Positions 48,685 through 55,851 of a DNA stretch of 64,000 nt are shown in pieces (position 1 is the first letter of the stretch; every line of letters starts with the position of its first letter). The notes under the pieces are model-generated. The model made no database searches. It was not told the origin of the DNA and worked only from the letters and a program-made list of their open reading frames with translations. Position numbers and translations under genes: made by a program. The DNA is taken from assembly GCA_009702325.1 (NCBI GenBank), contig WLID01000004.1:62001-126000 (forward strand), read 5' to 3'. This DNA comes from Actinomycetota bacterium (lineage in GTDB: Bacteria > Actinomycetota > Thermoleophilia > Gaiellales > Gaiellaceae).

Positions 48685-48741
48685 CGAAGGCAAAGCACGC
48701 TGCACGAAGTCAAGAGCGAAGGCAAAGCACGCTGCACGAAG
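48685..48741. repeat. direct repeat, 25-bp copies with 32-bp period
   Basis: Copies at 48685-48709 and 48717-48741 are identical (CGAAGGCAAAGCACGCTGCA plus CGAAG), separated by a 7-nt spacer. A further CGAAGGCAAA overlaps the end of copy 2. The repeat follows the large inverted repeat and precedes the -10 box of the GT-PHP gene by about 50 nt. Confidence 0.8.
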
Positions 48742-48789
48742 GCAAAAACAACGACCGCAGCGAAAGCCTCTTCTCCGCACGGCTTCGAC

Positions 48790-48795
48790 TACCCT
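48790..48795 (+). promoter_or_regulatory. -10 box TACCCT for the GT-PHP fusion gene
   Basis: TACCCT ends 8 nt before the GTG at 48804, with no ribosome-binding site in between. Confidence 0.5.
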
Positions 48796-48803
48796 AGGAC
48801 GCA

Positions 48804-50540
48804 GTGCGCATCTGTCTTGTGACGCCGTTTGCGTGGTCGCAGCCGCACGACGTGAACGAGCACGTGGCGGGCGTCGCAGCAGCACTGCGCGATCTCGGCC
48901 ACACCGTCACCGTCGTCGCGCCCTCGACCCGCGCCGCCGACCTCAAAGCCGGTCGCCACGCGCTCGCCGGCACCGATCCGCTCCCCGACGTTGTGGCGAT
49001 CACCCCGGCAGTGCCGATCTCGCGGCGCTCGCAAATGGGTGTGCCCGTCGGAGCCCGCGCCAACATCGCACTGATCCTCGCCCGCGGCGACTTCGACGTC
49101 GTCCACGGCTTCGAACCAGGCCTCCCGTCGCTCTCCTACCTTGCGCTGCTCGAGACAAATGCGGTCACCGCCGCCACCTTCTCGTCGTCTGAGCGACTCA
49201 CGTATCCACCTGCAAAGGGGCAACGCGAGCGTCTGCGCGCGCGCATCGACGCCCTCATCGCGCTCTCGCCCGAAGCGCGCGACGCGGCCGCCGAGCTCTA
49301 CACCGGCACCTGGCACCTTGAATCACCAGGAATCGACCTCGCAACCTTCGGGCCAGCCACAAAACGCAACATCATCGTCGTCGAAGCAAAACGCACGGAA
49401 CGACCACTCGCCCGCGCCGTCATCGACACGCTGCGAGAGCTCCCCGACTGGGAGATCGTACTTCTCAACACCAAACCGCTCGGAGGCCGTCCCAGCGTCC
49501 CACGTGCCCTCACAGGGCGTGTCCACGTCCGCACAGCGCGCGACGGCGCCTCGCGGGCGGCGATCCTCGCCGAAGCCGCAATCTTCGTCCCCGCCGTCGA
49601 CGGCCTCCCCCGCCTCCTGCTCGAAGCCCAAACGTCCGGCTGCGCCATCGCCCGACCCACCGGAGTCGCAGAACAGCCGGAGCTCGCCGCCGCCCTCGCA
49701 GCGCGCTTCGCCGACACCGAAACCCTCCTCACGACCGAGAAGAGTGTGTCGCTCGCCGCAGCCGAAGGCGCGTCGTTCGCAGACGTCGCCGCGAGCCTCG
49801 CCGCGATCTACGACCAGGCCCTCGCCCAACGACCCGCGACGCGCCCCCGCCGCGACAGCGACCCGCTCGCCGACCGGCCGTGGATTCTCGCCGACCTGCA
49901 CATGCACACAAGCTGGTCGTTTGACTGCGCCGTCGAACCTGCCGACCTCGTCGCCCACGCCGAAGCCGAAGGACTCGGGGCGATCGCCGTCACCGACCAC
50001 AACGTCTTCGGCGGTGCGCTCGCGACCGTCGAGGTCGCCGCCGACCGCGAGCTGATCGTCATCCCTGGCGAGGAGATCAAGACCGACAACCAAGGTGAGG
50101 TGATCGGCCTCTTCCTCGAGCGTGAGATTCCACGCGGCATGCCGTTCGACGAGACGATCGCTGCGATCAAAGAACAGGGCGGCCTCGTGTACGTCCCACA
50201 CCCCTTCGATCGGATGCACACCGTCCCGTCACCCGCGACGCTCCAACGGCATCTCGCCGACATCGACCTGTTCGAGGTCTACAACGCACGGCTGCTGTGG
50301 GACGCCCACAACGACGAAGCGCTCCGCTTCGCACGCAAGTACGACCTCGCCATGGGTGCCGGTTCCGACGCCCACGTCCTGCAAGGACTTGGGACGGGCG
50401 CGGTGCGGATGCGCTCGTTCAACGACCCCGAAGAGTTCCTCGTCTCCATTCGCGGCGCCGAAATCGTCAGGCGCCCCAAGTCGCTCGCCTACCTCCAGAG
50501 CCTGAAATGGATGGCTCAGGTGCGCGACAAGGTCAAGTAA
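48804..50540 (+). CDS. GT4-like glycosyltransferase (PimA-like) fused to PHP phosphoesterase domain
   Basis: The product is 578 aa from a GTG at 48804. Residues 1-345 resemble a GT-B family 4 enzyme of the PimA type (MRICLVTPFAWSQPHDVNEHVAGVAAAL, then GDFDVVHGFEPGLPSLSYLALL). The usual C-terminal catalytic E-x7-E is D-x7-E (DGLPRLLLE), and the Arg/Lys of the GRxxxxKG loop are not evident, so the transferase half may be inactive. Residues 360-578 form a complete PHP domain with all metal motifs: DLHMHT, VTDHN, GEEIKTDN, VPHPFD and GSDAHV. No PHP fusion to such a transferase is familiar to me. Position after the inositol-lipid genes suggests a glycolipid substrate, which is inference. Confidence 0.85.
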   Translation: MRICLVTPFAWSQPHDVNEHVAGVAAALRDLGHTVTVVAPSTRAADLKAGRHALAGTDPLPDVVAITPAVPISRRSQMGVPVGARANIALILARGDFDVVHGFEPGLPSLSYLALLETNAVTAATFSSSERLTYPPAKGQRERLRARIDALIALSPEARDAAAELYTGTWHLESPGIDLATFGPATKRNIIVVEAKRTERPLARAVIDTLRELPDWEIVLLNTKPLGGRPSVPRALTGRVHVRTARDGASRAAILAEAAIFVPAVDGLPRLLLEAQTSGCAIARPTGVAEQPELAAALAARFADTETLLTTEKSVSLAAAEGASFADVAASLAAIYDQALAQRPATRPRRDSDPLADRPWILADLHMHTSWSFDCAVEPADLVAHAEAEGLGAIAVTDHNVFGGALATVEVAADRELIVIPGEEIKTDNQGEVIGLFLEREIPRGMPFDETIAAIKEQGGLVYVPHPFDRMHTVPSPATLQRHLADIDLFEVYNARLLWDAHNDEALRFARKYDLAMGAGSDAHVLQGLGTGAVRMRSFNDPEEFLVSIRGAEIVRRPKSLAYLQSLKWMAQVRDKVK

Positions 50541-50587
50541 ACGTTCAACAAGGGACCGCAGGGGGCGGGCCGGTCAAGGAGAAGGAC

Positions 50588-51199
50588 ATGACGGGGAGAA
50601 TGGACCAAAGCCCCGTGACTGCCCTTATGACCGACGAGATCTTCCAGAGGTACCTGGACAAAGCGATCAAGGAGATCCTCCGCCTCGAGCACGAAGTTGC
50701 CGAGGCAGCGGAGGGCGCTCCTGTCGCCCAACCCACCGGCCACCCGTTGGGATCCATGTTCCTGCTCAAGTACGGCCCCCAGGAGCACGAGCTTCGGGAG
50801 GGTGTCGCCTACCACGGGCGCGCAGGGCATGCGATCAAGAAGTCGCTCGAGAAGCTGTCGGTCGACGCAACCGAAGTGTTCGGCACAAACTGCGTCAAGT
50901 TCGCGGGTGCCGACATCGAACAGTGTCGTGACTGGCTGCGCCGCGAGATCCGCATCGTCTCGCCGCGCGTCGTCGTCGTCATGGGAGACGACGCCCGCAT
51001 CTTCCTGAACGAGCTCGACTTCCCGCTCTCGAAGCCCGTCGAAGCTACGCTGGGCGAGCTGCAGGACTTCACGCCCACGATCCAAGCGCTCGTCGTGCCC
51101 GACATCGACGAATCGCTCGACGAGCAGTCAGCAAAGACACGCTTTTGGAACGCCTTCAAGACACTGGGCCCCTGGTGGGCCGCGCTGCCGCCCTACTAG
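50588..51199 (+). CDS. divergent uracil-DNA-glycosylase-superfamily protein
   Basis: The product is 203 aa from ATG 50588 with AAGGAG 8 nt upstream. The central and C-terminal parts follow the family 4/5 UDG pattern: YHGRAGHAIKKSLEKL, VFGTNCVKFAGAD, CRDWLRREIRIVSPRVVVVMGDDA. The catalytic motif A (GExPG) of true UDGs is missing, replaced by GSMFLLKYGPQEHEL, and the C-terminal HPS motif is not seen. It may be an inactive or repurposed family member. The next gene starts inside its last 25 nt. Confidence 0.65.
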   Translation: MTGRMDQSPVTALMTDEIFQRYLDKAIKEILRLEHEVAEAAEGAPVAQPTGHPLGSMFLLKYGPQEHELREGVAYHGRAGHAIKKSLEKLSVDATEVFGTNCVKFAGADIEQCRDWLRREIRIVSPRVVVVMGDDARIFLNELDFPLSKPVEATLGELQDFTPTIQALVVPDIDESLDEQSAKTRFWNAFKTLGPWWAALPPY

Positions 51200-51873
51200 G
51201 GCTGCTCCTCGCCTGGTATCTCGCGGCACCCCATGTTGGGGGTCTCGCGCTCTGGCCGAGCATCCTCCTGATCGCCATCGTGCTGATGCCGGCGGTGTTC
51301 CTCCTCGTTTGGCTCGCCTCGCCACTCTGGGACACCCCGCGGCTTTGGGCGGTCGCAATCGCGCTGGGCGTCCTGACGCTCGCGTTCACCGAGGCAGGGT
51401 TCGACACGGGTGCCAACTTCACAAAGATCGGGGCGATGACCTGCGCCGGCTGGTGGTTCCTCGGCTTCTTCGAAGAGCTCTCGTGGGTCGTCCTCGTCGC
51501 CCTGCTCATCCCGTGGGTCGATGCGTACTCGGTCTGGCGTGGCCCAACCCACGCGATCACAAGCGGCGGTCACGAGCACGTGTTCACGTCGCTCTCGATC
51601 GCATTCGTCGTTCCGGGCGGAGGTTCGGCCCGGCTCGGCCTGCCCGACCTGCTGTTCTTCGCCGTGTTCCTCGGTGCGACGTTGCGCTTCCGGCTCCGGC
51701 CGGGAGTCACCTGGATTGCGCTCGTGGCCGCACTCGGATTCACCGTGATTGCCGCACACCTCTGGACGGTCGACGGGCTTCCCGCGTTGCCCGGACTCGC
51801 AATCGCCTTCCTGGTTCCAAACGCCGACCTGATCTGGCGGCGGATGCGACCTACTTCTTTTTCGGCTTCTTAG
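51175..51873 (+). CDS. presenilin/SPP-like polytopic membrane protein
   Basis: The product is 232 aa from a GTG at 51175 (TTG 51145 possible). There are seven or eight hydrophobic helices. Three spaced features match intramembrane aspartyl proteases of the presenilin/signal-peptide-peptidase clan: an Asp in PWVDAYSVW (compare YD), an Asp in LGLPDLLFFAVFLGA (compare GxGD) and a PAL motif in GLPALPGLAI. The GxGD glycine is Pro here. If active, it would cut membrane-spanning segments. Its 3' end overlaps the convergent methyltransferase gene by 23 nt. Confidence 0.6.
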   Translation: MGRAAALLGLLLAWYLAAPHVGGLALWPSILLIAIVLMPAVFLLVWLASPLWDTPRLWAVAIALGVLTLAFTEAGFDTGANFTKIGAMTCAGWWFLGFFEELSWVVLVALLIPWVDAYSVWRGPTHAITSGGHEHVFTSLSIAFVVPGGGSARLGLPDLLFFAVFLGATLRFRLRPGVTWIALVAALGFTVIAAHLWTVDGLPALPGLAIAFLVPNADLIWRRMRPTSFSAS

Positions 51874-53269
51874 GCTCAGGCTCGGGCAGAACAAAGCCCG
51901 GGCGCCGCTCAAGCAGCGAAACCGCTTCGACATGCGGGGTGTGCGGGAACATGTCGACGGGCGTTGTGCGAATCAAGTCGTACCCGTACTCCTCGCTCAG
52001 CCGCTTCAGGTCGCCCGCGAAGGTCGTCGGGTTGCACGAGACGTAGACGACGCGCTGAGCGCCAAGCTCACCGAGCCGCTTGAGCGCCTTGCCTGCAAGG
52101 CCTGCCCGCGGCGGGTCGACGACAACAACGTCTGGCTCACCTGAGCGCTCACGCAGCTCCTCAAGCACGAGGCCGACGTTGCCGGCAAAGAACGCCGCGT
52201 TGCCGATCGAGTTCAGCTCGGCGTTCTCGATGGCGCAAGCAACGGCTTCTTCGGAGATCTCGATGCCCCACACGGTGAGGGCGTTCTTCGCGAGCGCCAG
52301 GCCGATCGTGCCAATACCGCAGTAGAGGTCGTAGACCGTCTCCTTGCCGGTGAGGCCTGCCGCTTCGATCGCAAGGTCGTAGAGCGTCGCAGCCATCTTC
52401 GTGTTGGTCTGCAGGAACGCATTCGGGCGCACACGGAAACGCAGGCCGCCGATCTCTTCTTCGATCGCGTCCTCGCCCCAGAGCAGCTCCGTCGGCAGGT
52501 TCGTGTTCTCGCTCGGCGCCTCGTTGACCGACCAGTGCACCGACTTGACCTCGGGGAACTGCGTCACGACCTCAATGAAGCGTTCGCGGTCGAACCGCTC
52601 ACCCTTATTGGTCACAAGCTGGATGAGCATCTCCCCGGTGTTGCGGCCCTCGCGGAGCATCAGGTGGCGCAGATACCCCTTGTGCTCGCGCTGGTCGTAC
52701 GCCGAAAGCTTGTCCTCGATCGCCCATGCGCGTACGGCGTTTCGCACGTTGTTGCCGAGCTCGCTCGTGAGCAGGCACTCATCGATCTGCAACACCGTGT
52801 CCCACCGTCCCGCAGCGTGGAAGCCAAGCTGGATGTCGCCGCCGTCTTCACCAGGCGCGAACGAGTACTCCATCTTGTTGCGGTACCCGAAGATCTCTTC
52901 GGCGCGAACGATCGGCTCAAGCGGCGGATTCTGGATGCCGGCGATCCGCTCAAGCGAGTCGCGCACCCACGAGTGCTTCGCTTCGAGCTGCGTCTCGTAG
53001 GCGAGATCCTGGAAGCGGCAGCCGCCACACACGGGGTAGTGCTTGCATGGCGCGTCGACCCGCACAGGGCCCGGTTCGAGCACCTCGACGACGACCGCTT
53101 CTGCATGGCGACGCTGCGTCTTCAGGACGTGCGCGCGAACGCGATCGCCCGGCAGGCCGCGGCGCACAAACACGACGAAGCCGTCAAGGCGCGCGACGCC
53201 ATTCCCGCCAAAGGCGAGCGATTCGATGGAGAGGTCAAGCTCCTCCCCCCGTTGCACGGGAGCGGCCAC
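51851..53269 (-). CDS. TrmA/RlmD-type RNA (uracil-5-)-methyltransferase with TRAM domain
   Basis: The product is 472 aa from a GTG at 53269. The N-terminal TRAM domain (LDLSIESLAFGGNGVARLDGFVVFV) and a four-Cys iron-sulfur site (CKHYPVCGGC and a later Cys) precede the methyltransferase: DLYCGIGTIGLALA for SAM, VVDPPRAGL, and the catalytic Cys in VYVSCNPTTFAGDL. It methylates uracil C5 in rRNA or tRNA; which position is unclear. A TAGGCT box ends 6 nt before the start. Confidence 0.93.
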   Translation of the reverse strand: MAAPVQRGEELDLSIESLAFGGNGVARLDGFVVFVRRGLPGDRVRAHVLKTQRRHAEAVVVEVLEPGPVRVDAPCKHYPVCGGCRFQDLAYETQLEAKHSWVRDSLERIAGIQNPPLEPIVRAEEIFGYRNKMEYSFAPGEDGGDIQLGFHAAGRWDTVLQIDECLLTSELGNNVRNAVRAWAIEDKLSAYDQREHKGYLRHLMLREGRNTGEMLIQLVTNKGERFDRERFIEVVTQFPEVKSVHWSVNEAPSENTNLPTELLWGEDAIEEEIGGLRFRVRPNAFLQTNTKMAATLYDLAIEAAGLTGKETVYDLYCGIGTIGLALAKNALTVWGIEISEEAVACAIENAELNSIGNAAFFAGNVGLVLEELRERSGEPDVVVVDPPRAGLAGKALKRLGELGAQRVVYVSCNPTTFAGDLKRLSEEYGYDLIRTTPVDMFPHTPHVEAVSLLERRPGFVLPEPEPKKPKKK

Positions 53270-53275
53270 GGGTCG

Positions 53276-53281
53276 AGCCTA
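53276..53281 (-). promoter_or_regulatory. -10 box TAGGCT for the TrmA-type gene
   Basis: On the minus strand TAGGCT ends 6 nt before the GTG at 53269; it overlaps the stop region of the GNAT gene at 53279. No ribosome site intervenes. Confidence 0.5.
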
Positions 53282-53935
53282 CCGGCCCGGCGCTGATTCA
53301 GCGCCAAGGAGCGGCAGACAAGCAGCGAGGTCGACGATCTCCACCGGTGGTCTGGCGACCGCCTGCCACGCTGCTCGATCGAGCGTCAGCTGGATCTCTC
53401 GCACCGGCGTGCCGCGGGGAGCCACGGTCTCCTCACCGTGCACCACGTAGCCGAGCTTGTCAGAGACACGGCGCGAGCGTTCGTTGCCCTCGATGTACCC
53501 GGAGGTCGCCACCTCCCCACCCAATCCGTCGAAGAGCAATGTGAGGATCGCCGCTCGCATCTCGGTCCCAATTCCACGCCCTTGGAAGCGCTGCCCAAGC
53601 CACGAGCTGGTCTCGGCCGTCCGGCGTGCGGCGAAGTTCACCGCGTTGACACTCTGTGTCCCGACCGGCACACCGTCGGCCCACACCCCGAGCACGAGGT
53701 TCCAGCTCTCGGGCGCCCACGTTCGCCGCGCCCCCCGATGGAACTCGATGAAGCCGTCGCGAAACTCAGGCGTCCCAATCGCATCCGTCCATGCGAATCG
53801 AAACGGCATCTCCTCCGGTGGATGAACACCTTGCTCAGCGAGTGCGGCGAACTCTTGGAGTTCCGCCTCGGTCGGCAGGCGCAGTTCGAGCCGCTCGGTG
53901 CGCAAGCGCAGCCGGAAGAGCGGCTCGATGCTCAT
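53279..53935 (-). CDS. GNAT-family N-acetyltransferase (RimJ/RimL type)
   Basis: The product is 218 aa from ATG 53935. The N-terminal TERLELRLPTEAELQEFAAL and the acetyl-CoA loop QRFQGRGIGTEMRAAILTLLFDGLG identify a GNAT of the RimJ/RimL branch, followed by ERSRRVSDKLGYVVHGEE. About 40 residues extend past the core. The substrate is unknown; relatives acetylate protein N-termini or antibiotics. It follows yjbQ after 16 nt and precedes the methyltransferase promoter. The Arg-rich upstream frame is a shadow of yjbQ. Confidence 0.88.
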   Translation of the reverse strand: MSIEPLFRLRLRTERLELRLPTEAELQEFAALAEQGVHPPEEMPFRFAWTDAIGTPEFRDGFIEFHRGARRTWAPESWNLVLGVWADGVPVGTQSVNAVNFAARRTAETSSWLGQRFQGRGIGTEMRAAILTLLFDGLGGEVATSGYIEGNERSRRVSDKLGYVVHGEETVAPRGTPVREIQLTLDRAAWQAVARPPVEIVDLAACLPLLGAESAPGR

Positions 53936-53951
53936 CGCAACGGCGCGCCGG

Positions 53952-54347
53952 CTATTGGAGGACGGAGACGTAGACCTTGCGCGGCTTCGGGCCGTCGAAC
54001 TCGCACAGGAAGAGCGCCTGATACGTCCCGAGCACAAGCTTCCCGTCGTGCAGCGGCACGAGCACGTGGGCACCAGCGACCGACGCACGACCGTGGGAGG
54101 CGCCGTTCGGGCCGTCCTTGTCGTCGTGACGCCAACCCCAGTCGTCGCCAACGACCTTCTCGAAGAACGCCTCGAGATCTTCGACGAGCACCGGGTCGAT
54201 CTTCTCGTTGATCGTGATCGCAGCGGTCGTATGCGGGACATAGACGAGCACCGCAGCCCCGGTGGCGCCTGCAACCGCCTCCCGGACGCGTTCGGTGACG
54301 TCGATCAGCTGGGTCTTTCGCTCACTCGTGACGGCGAACTCGTGCAT
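53952..54347 (-). CDS. yjbQ: YjbQ/UPF0047 family protein
   Basis: The product is 131 aa. The family pattern is complete: TSERKTQLIDVTERV, VLVYVPHTTAAITINE with the conserved His, the HGRASVAGAHVLVPLHDGKLVLGTYQ segment and the final VYVSVLQ. The protein is a small trimeric barrel annotated in some databases as having thiamine-phosphate-synthase-like activity, but its cellular role is not settled. The ATG follows a TAGGAT box by 7 nt. Confidence 0.93.
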   Translation of the reverse strand: MHEFAVTSERKTQLIDVTERVREAVAGATGAAVLVYVPHTTAAITINEKIDPVLVEDLEAFFEKVVGDDWGWRHDDKDGPNGASHGRASVAGAHVLVPLHDGKLVLGTYQALFLCEFDGPKPRKVYVSVLQ

Positions 54348-54353
54348 CCCGCC

Positions 54354-54360
54354 TATCCTA
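54354..54360. promoter_or_regulatory. shared divergent -10 element TATCCTA (M3-like peptidase / yjbQ)
   Basis: TATCCT (54354-54359, plus) and TAGGAT (54355-54360, minus) are the same seven bases read both ways. Each ends exactly 7 nt before its start codon (GTG 54367 and ATG 54347). No ribosome sites are present, so both transcripts would be leaderless. Confidence 0.65.
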
Positions 54361-54366
54361 CGGGCG

Positions 54367-55845
54367 GTGAGCGATCAGGCCCTAACGAGCCGCGAACTCG
54401 ACGACTACCGCGACCGCGCAGATCGCTTCATCGCCGAGATCGACGAGGAGTACTACCTCCACCTTGCCGGCCACAAGGAGACGCTTGAGCTTGAGGCGCT
54501 GTACGAGCGCCACGCCGACCTCACCGGGCTCGACCTGGCACTCCGCATGCAGGCGGCCCCCACCGAGCTGTGGCGGTTCGCGTGCGAGAACTACCTCGGC
54601 AACCTCACCCGCAGCCACGCCGAACGGCTCGCCTCGGTCGAATCAGGGCTCCAGGCGAAGGTCGATGGGGAGACGATCCCGTTCCGCATGCTGCGCCCAG
54701 CGATGGCAAACGAGCCCGACCGCGCAAAGCGCGAACGGCTTGAGCGTGAGCGTCTCAAGCTCACCGACGAGCACCTGAATCCGGTCTACCTCGAGGCGTC
54801 CCGGATCGACCATGAGGCCGTGTCGAAGCTCGGCGCCTCGAACTACTACGAGCTCTACAAGCGCTTCGGCTTCGATCTCGATGGCCTTGCCGCCCAATGC
54901 CGCAGCGTCCTTGCTGACACCGAACGGCTCTGGGAGGACGCGGGCGACAAGCTCTTTCGCGCACGCCTCGGTGTCGGCCTCTCGGACGCGCGCCCGTGGG
55001 ATGTCGCCCGGCTCTTCCGGGCACCTGAGTGGGACAAGGCATACCCATCCGATCGCATGCTCCCAGCGTTGCAGGGAACGCTCAGCGACATGGGGATCGA
55101 CCTCTCCGCCCAGAAGAACGTGCATCTCGATCTCGACGCGCGTCCCGGCAAGAGCCCGCGTGCGTTCTGTTCCCCGATTGAGATTCCCGGCAAGGTGATG
55201 CTCGTCATCCAGCCGATCGGTGGGCGCGATGACTGGGAGGCCCTGTTCCACGAGGCAGGCCACACGGAGCACTACGCCCACACCTCACCCGACCTGCCGA
55301 TGGAGGCGAAGCGTCTCGGCGACATGGCCGTCACCGAGGGTTGGGCGATGTTGTTGCAGCACCTCGTGACTGACCCCGCCTGGCTCAACCGACGCCTCGA
55401 TGTGCCGCGGGTCGGCCAGCTGGCGGCGGAAGGGGCTGTGTCGCTCCTGTACTTCATCCGCCGCTACTCGGCCAAGCTTCTCTACGAGATCGAGTACTTC
55501 CAGTCCGCCGACCCAGAATCGATGCGCCCCCGGTATGCCGAGTTGCTCACCGATGCTCTCAAGATCCCCGCCAACCCCGAGAGCTATCTGTCCGACATCG
55601 ACGGATCGTTCTACGTCACGGGGTATCTCCGGTCGTGGGCGTTCGAGGCGCAGCTACGCGACTTCCTTCGCTCCGAGTTTGGCGAGGAGTGGTTTGGCAA
55701 GAAGGCCGCCGGGAATCTGCTGCGCGAGCTGTGGTCGCTCGGACAAGGCCCGACGGCCGACGCGCTGCTTGCCGACGTCACGGGACAGAAGCTTGAGATG
55801 GCGGCGGTTGGCGCACGGGTGCGCGAAGGCCTCGCGCTCGACTGA
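54367..55845 (+). CDS. zinc metallopeptidase, M3/PepF-like
   Basis: The product is 492 aa from a GTG at 54367. The HExxH zinc site is HEAGHTEHYAH (H295, E296, H299), within ALFHEAGHTEHY, and a downstream Glu in MAVTEGWAMLLQHL fits the third ligand of the M3 clan. The rest is helical, like oligoendopeptidase F, but overall similarity is low and the protein is shorter than the usual 600 aa. It has no signal peptide, so it should act on cytosolic peptides. It stops 6 nt before the stop of the convergent antiporter. Confidence 0.85.
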   Translation: MSDQALTSRELDDYRDRADRFIAEIDEEYYLHLAGHKETLELEALYERHADLTGLDLALRMQAAPTELWRFACENYLGNLTRSHAERLASVESGLQAKVDGETIPFRMLRPAMANEPDRAKRERLERERLKLTDEHLNPVYLEASRIDHEAVSKLGASNYYELYKRFGFDLDGLAAQCRSVLADTERLWEDAGDKLFRARLGVGLSDARPWDVARLFRAPEWDKAYPSDRMLPALQGTLSDMGIDLSAQKNVHLDLDARPGKSPRAFCSPIEIPGKVMLVIQPIGGRDDWEALFHEAGHTEHYAHTSPDLPMEAKRLGDMAVTEGWAMLLQHLVTDPAWLNRRLDVPRVGQLAAEGAVSLLYFIRRYSAKLLYEIEYFQSADPESMRPRYAELLTDALKIPANPESYLSDIDGSFYVTGYLRSWAFEAQLRDFLRSEFGEEWFGKKAAGNLLRELWSLGQGPTADALLADVTGQKLEMAAVGARVREGLALD

Positions 55846-55851
55846 GCGTCG

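Noticed and set aside
48540..48737. 65-aa minus-strand frame in the repeat-rich spacer
   Set aside because: Its codons are made of the inverted and direct repeats; it has no ribosome site and no protein-like features.
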